Positions 1 through 5,816 of a DNA stretch of 10,113 nucleotides are shown in pieces. This stretch comes from Betaproteobacteria bacterium UBA7395 (lineage in GTDB: Bacteria > Pseudomonadota > Gammaproteobacteria > Burkholderiales > Rhodocyclaceae). A model generated the notes under the pieces. That model did not search any database, had not been told where the DNA came from, and was given only the letters and a program-made list of their open reading frames with translations. The stretch covers positions 1 to 10,113 of the forward strand of contig DKNF01000047.1 of assembly GCA_002470165.1 (NCBI GenBank). Reading direction: 5' to 3'. Made by a program: the position numbers and the translations under genes. How positions within the stretch are numbered: the stretch's first letter is position 1; each line of letters opens with the position of its first letter.

Positions 1-274
1 TCTGACCCCAGGTCGGCCCCTTGGGGCTGTAGAGGCCGACGTTGCTCCACAGTTTGCGTTTCGCGTACTCGCCCTCCAGCACGACGAACTCGCAGGCGAG
101 ATAGACCGAGCCGGTGTCGAAGCTCTGGGTGGCGTAACCTCCGGTCCAGCCTTGGCTTGGGTCGTCGTAGCCGCCCGGCTTGATGGTCATGCGCAAGCGG
201 GCGACGGTGCCCTTGGGGATGAGGTCGAAGTCGTGCTGCTGTTCGGCGTCGTTGAAATCGTTCCAGGTGGTCAT
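1..274 (-). CDS. DUF669-like phage/ICE protein, 3' end outside window
   Basis: This is the N-terminal 91 residues of a protein cut off by the left edge of the window. It starts at the ATG at 274, preceded by an AGGAG ribosome site, 13 nt after the stop of the Sak4-like ATPase gene. Visible features are an acidic, aromatic N-terminus (MTTWNDFNDAEQQHDFDLIP), a beta-rich stretch, and a segment LACEFVVLEGEYAKRKLW at about residues 60-77. That 'E-F-x-V-L-E-G-x-Y-x-x-R-K-L-W' pattern is the kind seen in DUF669 proteins, which lie next to phage single-strand annealing or recombination ATPases and are thought to be ssDNA-binding-like accessory proteins. The family call rests on this short motif and on the neighbour. 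A generic conserved hypothetical protein of integrative elements is the alternative. Confidence 0.6.
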   Translation of the reverse strand, partial: MTTWNDFNDAEQQHDFDLIPKGTVARLRMTIKPGGYDDPSQGWTGGYATQSFDTGSVYLACEFVVLEGEYAKRKLWSNVGLYSPKGPTWGQ

Positions 275-287
275 GGTTTACTCCTGC

Positions 288-1148
288 TCAGCATTCGGTG
301 GTTTGAGGGGCGGCGGCCGGGTGCGTGAAGTCGAGCCGCTCGGGCGCGGGGCGGGCGGGGCCGGCAATCTTCTGCATCAGGCGGCCGAGGTGCGGCTCCT
401 CGATCGCGTCGAGGCGGCCGGAGCGGTCCTTGGCGGGGAAACCCCACGCGTTCAGCGTGTGGCAGACGAAGGCGCGGTAGCTCGAGCCGTCGTCGGCCTT
501 CAGTTCGGCGAGCGTGATCACCTCGTCGACGATGCCGGGCAGTTCGAGGCCGGTCTTGGCGCCGTCGATCTGCAACTGCTGGATGCGGCGGTTGTAGTCG
601 TCGAGCTTTTCCTCGAGGATGCCGACGAACCACACGTTCATGCCGCGCGTGTGCTGCAGGTGGGTGAGCCAGGCGATCATTTCCTGACCCATCAGGCCGT
701 AAGCGCCCCGGCTGTCCGGCTTGCCGGTCTTCTCCGAGTAGGCCTGCGGCTGGCCCTTGCACCACTGCAGACAAAGCCGGCCGGCGACCGTGATCGAATC
801 GACGAACAGGGTCTGGTACTTGGCGAGCTGGGTCGGATCACCGTAGCGGGCGCAGACGGCCTCAAAATGCGCCTGGCTGTACGGCTGGTCGTCGCGCAGC
901 GCCGGGTTCGGTCCGCCGATGAACACGGCGAAGTCGCGGCACTCGGCCCAGGTGCGCGGCCGGATCGTGTCGCCGGCCCAGCCCTCGACGGCCAGATCGC
1001 CGGCCTCCAGATCGAAGAACAGGGTGGACGCGACATCGAGCGTCCACAGTTGCGAGGTCTTGCCGATGCCGGCCTTGCCGATCAGCACGCCCTTGACGCC
1101 GCGCTTCTCGGCCAGTCGCTGGTCGGCGGTGACGATGGGAAGTGCCAT
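288..1148 (-). CDS. Sak4-like RecA-fold ATP-binding protein
   Basis: A 286-aa P-loop ATPase. A Walker A motif GKAGIGKTS lies at residues 24-32 and a Walker B-like strand LFVDSIT at about 114-120. The early P-loop, the acidic strand FFDLEAGDLAV after it and the length fit the phage Sak4/RecA-like single-strand annealing ATPases (often annotated 'AAA family' or 'ATP-binding protein'). These assist homologous recombination of phage and ICE DNA. I chose the ATG at 1148 over an in-frame start at 1190 because GGAGGTGG stands about 5 nt upstream. This ATG also shares its A with the TGA of the BRO gene (TGATG), a classic coupled start. A DUF669-like gene follows 13 nt downstream, the usual partner. 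The C-terminal 40 residues are Pro/Ala-rich and probably disordered. The ATPase call is secure. The Sak4 subfamily is inferred from context. Confidence 0.78.
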   Translation of the reverse strand: MALPIVTADQRLAEKRGVKGVLIGKAGIGKTSQLWTLDVASTLFFDLEAGDLAVEGWAGDTIRPRTWAECRDFAVFIGGPNPALRDDQPYSQAHFEAVCARYGDPTQLAKYQTLFVDSITVAGRLCLQWCKGQPQAYSEKTGKPDSRGAYGLMGQEMIAWLTHLQHTRGMNVWFVGILEEKLDDYNRRIQQLQIDGAKTGLELPGIVDEVITLAELKADDGSSYRAFVCHTLNAWGFPAKDRSGRLDAIEEPHLGRLMQKIAGPARPAPERLDFTHPAAAPQTTEC

Positions 1149-1906
1149 CACGCCACCTCCTTCAACTGCTCGGCGACCGCTGGATTCCACAGGATCTGGT
1201 AGCCGCTGTGCCCGTTGCGCGAGTACGGCATGGCCTCGGCCCAGGCTTCACCGGCCTTGGTCAGTTCCCATTCGTCGCGGTCGTTGCGGAACTGGAATCC
1301 GCTGGACGCCAGCAACTGGTTCGTGGCCTTGGCCGAGCGGTTCAGCAACTTGCCGAGCTGGGTCGCGTTGAGCGCGCAGACCGGCGCGTTGGCCGACGGC
1401 AGCGCGCGGCGCAGCACCTCGGTGCTGATGCCGGTGTTCTCCTGGATGCAGGTCAGCGTTGCCGCCGCCGCGATGCCCGGCTTGACCCCCGGCACTTTCG
1501 CCACGGCCTCGCCGATCAGCAGGATCGCCGACACGCGGTCGTGCGTCGGAGCAGGCAAGGCCGCCAGTGCGCCGGGAACGGCGTAGCTGCCCGTCTTGCG
1601 GATCGCCGGCAAGACCTCGTGCGTGACCCAGCGCTTGAAGCGCTTGGCCTCTGGCTTGCGGCTGCCCAGCACGAGGCTGTACAAGCCCGGCTCGTTGACG
1701 ATGGTCATGTCCTGCTCGCCGCCAGGGGTCGGAATTGAATTCCGCCCCTTTTCGTCATCGTCCAGGCGGGCGACGGCCTTGTGGGTATCGGGCAGATGGA
1801 GCGCGGCACACACATCGGCCGCGACAAACCAGGGATCGCCCTGTGCATCCGTGGTCACACGGATGGGCAAACCTTCGAAGGCGAATGGGATCAGTTGGGT
1901 GTTCAT
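1148..1906 (-). CDS. BRO-family (Bro-N) antirepressor-like protein
   Basis: A 252-aa protein. Residues about 5-110 form a Bro-N domain: FEGLPIRVTTDAQGDPWFVA, the helix DVCAALHLPDTHKAVARLDDDEKG, then IVNEPGLYSLVLGSRKPEAK and FKRWVTHEVLPAIRKTGSYA. Bro-N proteins bind DNA and act as antirepressors or regulators in phages and mobile elements. The C-terminal part (about 175-250) is a separate predicted winged-helix-like region containing LNATQLGKLLNRSAKATNQL and WELTKAGEAWAEAM, comparable to the variable DNA-binding domains that accompany Bro-N. The start at 1906 has GGAGGA about 7 nt upstream and lies 3 nt after the preceding stop. The gene overlaps the Sak4-like gene by 1 bp. The domain call is strong. 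What it regulates cannot be read from the sequence. Confidence 0.88.
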   Translation of the reverse strand: MNTQLIPFAFEGLPIRVTTDAQGDPWFVAADVCAALHLPDTHKAVARLDDDEKGRNSIPTPGGEQDMTIVNEPGLYSLVLGSRKPEAKRFKRWVTHEVLPAIRKTGSYAVPGALAALPAPTHDRVSAILLIGEAVAKVPGVKPGIAAAATLTCIQENTGISTEVLRRALPSANAPVCALNATQLGKLLNRSAKATNQLLASSGFQFRNDRDEWELTKAGEAWAEAMPYSRNGHSGYQILWNPAVAEQLKEVA

Positions 1907-1909
1907 GGT

Positions 1910-2389
1910 TCAGTCCTCCGAGACCAGGGCCAGCCGGAACGACGGCTTGCCGGAATCCACGGTGCGAGCGGCGGCGAACTGCTGCTGCAAGGCAGGCGGC
2001 CAGTTCGTGAAGCGGGATTCGGAGACGGACAGCTTGATGTCGAGGTAGCCCTCGACCTTCTCGCCCGAAGCCACGATACGCTCGGCGATTTCGGCCAGTT
2101 GCTGCTGGTTCCAGCTGACCTTCTTGGGCAGCTCGAACTTGATGTGCAGCGGGCCATCGCTGATGTGAGCGGTGCCGAAATCGCGGCCGGATTCACGCAG
2201 CGCGGCGCGGGCCTGCTCGCCGTAACACTGCTCCAGCGCGGCATCGAACTTGTTGCGCGCCTTCTTCAGCCAGTCGATGGCCGCATCGAGGTTCTTGTCG
2301 ATCTCGGCTTTCTGCGCGGGCGGCAGTGCGGCCAGTTGGCTGACGGACATCGCGGCGATGTCGGCGGGGAAGATGGTGAGTTCGTTCAT
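1910..2389 (-). CDS. conserved hypothetical protein of phage/ICE recombination module
   Basis: A 159-aa soluble protein I do not recognise as a named family. It begins MNELTIFPADIAAMSVSQLA, followed by a helical stretch (about 25-75: DKNLDAAIDWLKKARNKFDAALEQ) and a more beta-like centre with HIKFELPKKVSWNQQQLAEI. It has no signal peptide, membrane segment or catalytic motif. The start at 2389 is chosen because GAGGAG lies 6 nt upstream. The in-frame ATG 6 nt earlier would abut that ribosome site, and longer upstream extensions run into the AlpA-like gene. It lies 10 nt after the AlpA-like gene and 3 nt before the BRO gene, so it is clearly within the operon. A role as an accessory factor for the Sak4-like ATPase, or in host takeover, is only a guess from position. 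Confidence 0.75.
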   Translation of the reverse strand: MNELTIFPADIAAMSVSQLAALPPAQKAEIDKNLDAAIDWLKKARNKFDAALEQCYGEQARAALRESGRDFGTAHISDGPLHIKFELPKKVSWNQQQLAEIAERIVASGEKVEGYLDIKLSVSESRFTNWPPALQQQFAAARTVDSGKPSFRLALVSED

Positions 2390-2399
2390 GGTCATCTCC

Positions 2400-2711
2400 T
2401 CACGCCTGCACACGTTCGGACGTCGAGGCATAGACGTGGCGCTTCTCGTAATCGAGCACGCCGTTCTTGCCATCGAGGGGATAGGCCACCTTCTTCGAGA
2501 ACTTGTTGAAGACCGGGCCCCGGCCGAGGCCGCGCCAGCGCGTCAGTGTCTTGGGGGACATGCCCCAGCGTTGGGCGAGTTCGGCCTCGGAGAGGAAGCG
2601 CCGCTCGGATAGCGCCGTGGATTCAGAAGTTGGCGTCGAACTGAAACCGACGCCGGGTTTGCGGTCCGGTGTGCCACCGACGCCGCCTGACAGTGCCAAT
2701 TCATAGGCCAT
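2400..2711 (-). CDS. AlpA/excisionase-like helix-turn-helix protein
   Basis: A 103-aa protein with a MerR/AlpA-type DNA-binding domain at about residues 38-80. It reads RFLSEAELAQRWGMSPKTL, then TRWRGLGRGPVF and a wing-like FSKKVAYPL. This 'LS..ELA.RWG.S..TL.RWR..G.GP.F.K....V.Y' pattern is that of phage excisionases and AlpA-type activators (HTH_17). The 35-residue N-terminal arm is low complexity and likely disordered. The start at 2711 is supported by AAAGGAG about 8 nt upstream. It is the first gene after the 160-bp non-coding gap that holds two tandem dyads, and it leads the AlpA-159aa-BRO-Sak4-DUF669 cluster. It could therefore be a recombination directionality factor for the serine recombinase, a repressor or activator, or both. 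Which of these is not visible. Confidence 0.8.
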   Translation of the reverse strand: MAYELALSGGVGGTPDRKPGVGFSSTPTSESTALSERRFLSEAELAQRWGMSPKTLTRWRGLGRGPVFNKFSKKVAYPLDGKNGVLDYEKRHVYASTSERVQA

Positions 2712-2753
2712 TGCCGTGCTCCTTTCCCGTTCAGGGATGGGGACGCGACCGGT

Positions 2754-2772
2754 GGCCAGTCCTGTACTGGCC
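2754..2772. repeat. 7-bp inverted repeat in leader of AlpA-like gene
   Basis: GGCCAGT - CCTGT - ACTGGCC: perfect 7-bp arms with a 5-nt loop, about 43 bp upstream of the AlpA-like start codon. It could form a leader hairpin or be a protein-binding dyad. There is no adjoining U-tract on either strand, so it is not a clear terminator. Confidence 0.5.
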
Positions 2773-2806
2773 GTTGACGCCGGTTCACGCCTTCATCGGG
2801 GAAGGC

Positions 2807-2844
2807 GCTACATCCGGCGTAGCAACAGCTACTTTTGGCGTAGC
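2807..2844. promoter_or_regulatory. tandem dyad array, 21-bp period (putative operator)
   Basis: Two 17-bp copies of a dyad, GCTAC-N7-GTAGC, occupy 2807-2823 and 2828-2844, separated by 4 bp. Their centres are 21 bp apart, two helical turns, so both face the same side of DNA. Both copies end in GGCGTAGC. A further GCTAC half-site lies at 2871-2875, and an AT-rich run lies at 2847-2857. The array is in the gap between the HTH gene and the AlpA-like gene, upstream of the latter. The candidate binding proteins are the adjacent HTH protein, the AlpA-like protein or the serine recombinase. I could not identify a convincing -35/-10 pair around it. Confidence 0.65.
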
Positions 2845-2871
2845 GGAAAAATTTTTTGCGCGGCCCCTCCG

Positions 2872-3348
2872 CTACCCGAGGGAGGCGATCAAACGACGTT
2901 GCTCATTCCAGTCCAAGGGCACCTTGGCCCGCAGGATGGCCTCCAGCGACACCGCCCGGGGCAGCCGTCCTTCGTAGGCGGCCTGGACGATGTCGGGGGC
3001 GAGAAGCGCCAGCCGCAGCAGGTCGTTCACCGTGGAGCGGTGGATGCCTTCGCGCTCGGCGATCTCGGTGCCGCTGGTCACCGTCCCGTTGTCGATCAGT
3101 TGCTGCCAGTAGATACCGCGCCCCAGTGCCTTGAGCAGCGGGCGATCCTGTTCGGGAGTGAGCACCGGCGTCGCGGTGACGGCGACCGGCTGGCTGACGC
3201 CCTCCGGTGCGACGATCACCTTCTTGACGCCCCGTTTCTTGAAATGGAGGGGAACGAAGGTGGTGATGCGCACCCCGCCTCCCTCCAGCGGGTGGCGGCG
3301 CTCGTGGGGTTTGCCATCGCTGATCAGCTTCTTGGATGAGCGGTTCAT
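2872..3348 (-). CDS. helix-turn-helix protein accompanying serine recombinase
   Basis: A 158-aa protein with an HTH at about residues 90-120. It reads TSGTEIAEREGIHRSTVNDL, then LRLALLAPDIVQAAYEGRLP and a tail VPLDWNEQRRLIASL. The layout resembles the HTH of ParB/KorB-like proteins (a 'thou shalt start here, stop there' helix pair followed by a recognition of reading-order repeats), but no ParB nuclease motif is present. The first 65 residues are basic and probably include a short beta domain (RITTFVPLHFKKRGVKKVIV). The ATG overlaps the recombinase stop as ATGA (3345-3348), so the two are translationally coupled. I know proteins of this shape as the constant downstream partner of recombinase/DUF2924 pairs in proteobacterial islands. 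A role as accessory factor or repressor is plausible, and the tandem dyads just downstream of its stop are a candidate target. Confidence 0.75.
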   Translation of the reverse strand: MNRSSKKLISDGKPHERRHPLEGGGVRITTFVPLHFKKRGVKKVIVAPEGVSQPVAVTATPVLTPEQDRPLLKALGRGIYWQQLIDNGTVTSGTEIAEREGIHRSTVNDLLRLALLAPDIVQAAYEGRLPRAVSLEAILRAKVPLDWNEQRRLIASLG

Positions 3349-4712
3349 GACAGTGCCTCCAGCTCCAGCATCTCGCCGCCGATGCTGTCAGGACGCAGTT
3401 CCCCGGCCAGCTCCCGCCAGCCGGACTCGCGCCAGACGATGTCGACGCCGTCGGAGAGGAGCTGGACACGCTCGATCAGCAGATTGACCAGACGCACTTG
3501 CTCGGCGGGGAACAGTTGTTTCCAGACCTCGCCGAGACGGCGCATGGCCAGCACGGTGGTCGGTTCGTCGATCTCCGGGTACTGGCTGCGCACGGTGTTC
3601 CAGACTCCCTGAATGCTCTCGGGCGACTGCAGCGCGCCGATCAGCAGGTTCACCACCACTTCCTCGATCTGGTCGGCCGGGATCATGCCGGTGGCGCTGC
3701 TGCGGTAGCCGTAGCGGCTGTCGGCCTTGGGGATGTAGTAGCGGTACTTCTTGCCCGAGGGCTTCTTGCTGTAAGTGATGTGGTACTTGCCGCCGTCGGG
3801 GCCGTACATCAGCCCGCGCAGCAAGGCATCGGTCTTGTGGCGGGTTTGGGTCTTGCCCATCCGCTCGTAGGCATCCTCGGCCAGGATGCCCTGCACCCGA
3901 TCCCACAGTTGGCGGGTGATGATCGGCTCGTGCTGCCCGGCAAACACCGTTCCCTTGTGGCGGATCTCGCCGACGTAGATCGGATTGCGCAGCAGCTTGG
4001 AGATGTACTTCTTGTCCATCGGCGTGCCGTTGCGCACGCGGCCGTCCTTGAGACGGTTGGGCTTGGTGGTCAGGCCTTCGAGGGCGAGTTCGCGGACGAC
4101 GTCGGTGATCGAGCGCAGCTCGGTGAAGCGCGTGAAGATCCGCCGGATGATCTCGGCGTCCTTTTCCTCGATGACGAGCTTGCGGTCCTTGATCTCGTAG
4201 CCCAGCGGCGTGTAGCCGCCCATCCACAAGCCCTTGCGCTTGCTGGCGGCGATCTTGTCGCGGATGCGCTCGCCCGTGACCTCGCGCTCGAACTGGGCGA
4301 AGGACAGCAGGATGTTGAGCATCAGCCGTCCCATCGAGGTCGTGGTGTTGAATTGCTGGGTGACCGACACGAACGACACCTTGTGGCGCTCGAACACCTC
4401 CACCAGCTTGGCGAAGTCGGTCAGGCTGCGGGTCAGGCGGTCGATCTTGTAGACCACCACGATGTCGATCTGGTCGGCGACGATGTCGGCCAGCAGGCGC
4501 TTCAAGGCCGGGCGTTCCATGTTTCCGCCCGAGTAGCCGCCGTCGTCGTAGTCGTCGCCCACCGGCAGCCAGCCCTCGGCGCGCTGGCTCACGATGTAGG
4601 CCTGACCCGCCTCGCGCTGGGCGTCGAGCGAGTTGAACGACTGATCGAGACGCTCGTCCGTGGACACACGGGTGTAGACGGCGCAGCGTTTCTTGGTGAC
4701 CACCGCTTTCAT
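3345..4712 (-). CDS. large serine recombinase (site-specific integrase)
   Basis: A 455-aa large serine recombinase that should catalyse integration or excision of the island through a 5'-phosphoserine intermediate. The resolvase-type catalytic domain covers about residues 8-155, with YTRVST holding R15 and nucleophile S17, SLDAQREAGQAYI, YDDGGYSGGNMERPALKRLL, and YKIDRLTRSL with R92 and R95. The Recombinase (DNA-binding) domain lies at about 165-285 (PLGYEI, LRNPIYVGEIRHKG). It is followed at about 297-350 by the position of the zinc beta-ribbon. There the usual cysteines are missing (LLRGLMYGPDGGKYHITYSK); C10 is the only cysteine I see in the protein. The ATG at 4712 overlaps the DUF2924 stop (ATGA). 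The longer in-frame start at 4763 lies inside DUF2924. The downstream HTH gene is coupled by a second ATGA. The gene appears intact. Confidence 0.95.
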   Translation of the reverse strand: MKAVVTKKRCAVYTRVSTDERLDQSFNSLDAQREAGQAYIVSQRAEGWLPVGDDYDDGGYSGGNMERPALKRLLADIVADQIDIVVVYKIDRLTRSLTDFAKLVEVFERHKVSFVSVTQQFNTTTSMGRLMLNILLSFAQFEREVTGERIRDKIAASKRKGLWMGGYTPLGYEIKDRKLVIEEKDAEIIRRIFTRFTELRSITDVVRELALEGLTTKPNRLKDGRVRNGTPMDKKYISKLLRNPIYVGEIRHKGTVFAGQHEPIITRQLWDRVQGILAEDAYERMGKTQTRHKTDALLRGLMYGPDGGKYHITYSKKPSGKKYRYYIPKADSRYGYRSSATGMIPADQIEEVVVNLLIGALQSPESIQGVWNTVRSQYPEIDEPTTVLAMRRLGEVWKQLFPAEQVRLVNLLIERVQLLSDGVDIVWRESGWRELAGELRPDSIGGEMLELEALS

Positions 4713-5164
4713 TTCCCACCCCGCTTGGTCTTGGTGATGCCGAAGAACAGCGGTCCCGACCATTGGGTGCCGGTGATGTGGCGCGCGACGCCAGACAGGC
4801 TTTTGAAGCGGCGGCCTTCATATTCGAAGCTGCCGTCGGCCTGCGCGGTCACGCGGTGCTCGCGGTTGTCGAATTCGCGCACCAGCACGGTGCCCGGCAC
4901 CACCTGGACTTCGACGCCGCGCTGCGTCTTGATCTTCGATTGCGCTTCGCCGATGCGCGCCATCTGCGTCTGCACCTCGAGCTTGGTGCCCAGCGCTTCC
5001 TCCTGGATCTTGTAGGCGAGCCGACCTTCGACATAGTTCCGGTTGTGGTGCGGCGGGCGGCGCGGGAAATACTTGTCCCAAAGCGCCCACAACTCGCTCA
5101 TGGGCAGTTTGGGCAGATTGGCGATCTGCGCCGCCAGGGACGGGCCGGTTGTCGATGCATTCAT
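4709..5164 (-). CDS. DUF2924 family protein
   Basis: A 151-aa protein with the DUF2924 signature. The N-terminal block is LPMSELWALWDKYFPRRPPH at about 20-39, followed by HNRNYVEGRLAYKIQEEALG. The C-terminal block has PGTVLVREFDNREHRVTAQA, then GSFEYEGRRFKSLSGVARHI and TGTQWSGPLFFGI at about 131-143. The function of DUF2924 is unknown to me. The family is a constant neighbour of large serine recombinases in proteobacterial islands and prophages, which suggests an accessory DNA-binding role. The start at 5164 is supported by AAGGAG 7 nt upstream, and a TTG 6 nt earlier is less likely. It overlaps both neighbours by ATGA, upstream with the small 69-aa ORF and downstream with the recombinase, so all are one translational unit. 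Confidence 0.92.
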   Translation of the reverse strand: MNASTTGPSLAAQIANLPKLPMSELWALWDKYFPRRPPHHNRNYVEGRLAYKIQEEALGTKLEVQTQMARIGEAQSKIKTQRGVEVQVVPGTVLVREFDNREHRVTAQADGSFEYEGRRFKSLSGVARHITGTQWSGPLFFGITKTKRGGK

Positions 5165-5370
5165 TGGCAAACTCCTTCTGTAGAGGGGGTTGTATGAACG
5201 CGCTCGGCTGCCGGGAAGCCAAGAGAAATCTCGCTGTCGCAGGGGCGGGTGGCATGCAGGCGGGCAATGGCGGCCGCAAGGATGGCTGCGGCCTCGCGCG
5301 CCCGGGCGCAGGGCGACATCAATTCGGGGAGTGTTTGTTCGACGGTCATATCGGTACCCAGTGAAATCAT
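5161..5370 (-). CDS. small hypothetical protein upstream of DUF2924
   Basis: A 69-aa protein with a central Ala-rich amphipathic helix (CARAREAAAILAAAIARLHA, residues 21-40) and a probably disordered tail. The main evidence that it is real is its stop, which overlaps the DUF2924 ATG as ATGA. That is the same arrangement as the next two junctions in this operon. No clear ribosome site precedes the ATG at 5370. An in-frame ATG at 5349 (MTVEQTLPEL) is an equally reasonable start. I know no function. Small Ala-rich ORFs in this position recur beside DUF2924-recombinase pairs as far as I recall. Confidence 0.6.
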   Translation of the reverse strand: MISLGTDMTVEQTLPELMSPCARAREAAAILAAAIARLHATRPCDSEISLGFPAAERVHTTPSTEGVCQ

Positions 5371-5495
5371 CAGACCGTCACGAAGAATATGCCCGAGCGG
5401 CGGTCGGAGTATCCCGTTTCAACCGGCATGAGCGGGGGGCGACGCACCTTCGGTCAGCAGCCGGTTCGGAGAGATTTCGCGCCGGGTCGCCTCCA

Positions 5496-5524
5496 TTGAC
5501 CTGATATTCATCAGGTCATATATT
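5496..5524 (+). promoter_or_regulatory. sigma70-type promoter of the lexA-like/QueC-like operon
   Basis: The -35 element TTGACC (5496-5501) and the -10 element TATATT (5519-5524) are separated by 17 bp. Transcription would begin near 5531, about 18 nt before the first ATG and just upstream of the AGGAG ribosome site at 5538-5542. Both hexamers are close to consensus in otherwise GC-rich DNA. A perfect dyad fills the spacer and touches both elements, so the promoter looks strong but repressible. Confidence 0.8.
5497..5518. promoter_or_regulatory. perfect dyad operator between -35 and -10
   Basis: TGACCTGAT - ATTC - ATCAGGTCA: 9-bp perfect arms around a 4-bp centre, overlapping the -35 hexamer and ending at the edge of the -10. 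The first gene downstream encodes a LexA-type winged helix, so autorepression is the simplest reading. It contains CTG-N8-CAG, not the CTG-N10-CAG spacing of the enterobacterial LexA box, so it appears to be a private operator rather than a host SOS box. Binding is inferred. Confidence 0.75.
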
Positions 5525-5549
5525 GCACGCGTCGGCCAGGAGCAAAGCC

Positions 5550-5783
5550 ATGAGCAAGCGAAAGACCGAGGGGATTACGGAGCCGCAGGCCAGGACGTTG
5601 AGGGCGATCTGTCAGATCCTCGACAGCACAGGCCTGCCGCCCACCGTCAAGGAGCTGGCCGAGGCGCTGGGGATCAGCCACGCCAGCGCTCATGAACAGA
5701 TCACACAGTTGGTGCGCAAGGGGTATGTGAGGAAGGAAGCAAAGAAGGCACGCAGCATCGTCGTGATCAAGCGCGACGATTGA
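5550..5783 (+). CDS. stand-alone LexA-type DNA-binding domain (regulator)
   Basis: A 77-aa protein that matches the LexA N-terminal winged HTH over nearly its full length. It shows ITEPQARTLRAICQILDSTG, LPPTVKELAEALGISHASAH (the LexA 'G-x-PPT-x-x-E-L-A-x-x-L-G' helix pair), EQITQLVRKGYVRKEAK and a wing with RSIVVIKR. The S24 peptidase half of LexA, with its cleavage site and Ser/Lys dyad, is absent, so RecA-stimulated self-cleavage is not expected. The start at 5550 is set by AGGAG about 8 nt upstream; in-frame codons before it fall in the -10 region. It is the first gene of the operon, 33 nt before the 262-aa gene. It probably represses its own promoter through the dyad at 5497-5518. What would relieve repression is not visible. 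Confidence 0.88.
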   Translation: MSKRKTEGITEPQARTLRAICQILDSTGLPPTVKELAEALGISHASAHEQITQLVRKGYVRKEAKKARSIVVIKRDD

Positions 5784-5816
5784 CGGCGATGCACTGATCT
5801 CTACGGGGGAAACAGG

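Noticed and set aside
3388..5015. Very long open frames on the plus strand (3498-5015) and in another minus frame (3388-4821) over the recombinase
   Set aside because: Their translations are Arg/His/Gly/Ala/Leu-rich with no domain. They are GC-driven shadows of the recombinase and DUF2924 genes, which have clear motifs and coupled starts.
5371..5495. Promoter for the minus-strand recombinase operon
   Set aside because: A TTGAAA and a CATATT exist on the minus strand but are about 25 bp apart, so I could not support a promoter pair. I saw nothing else in this stretch.
5523..5549. Longer start for the LexA-type protein
   Set aside because: It begins within the -10 element of the promoter. The AGGAG site fits the ATG at 5550.
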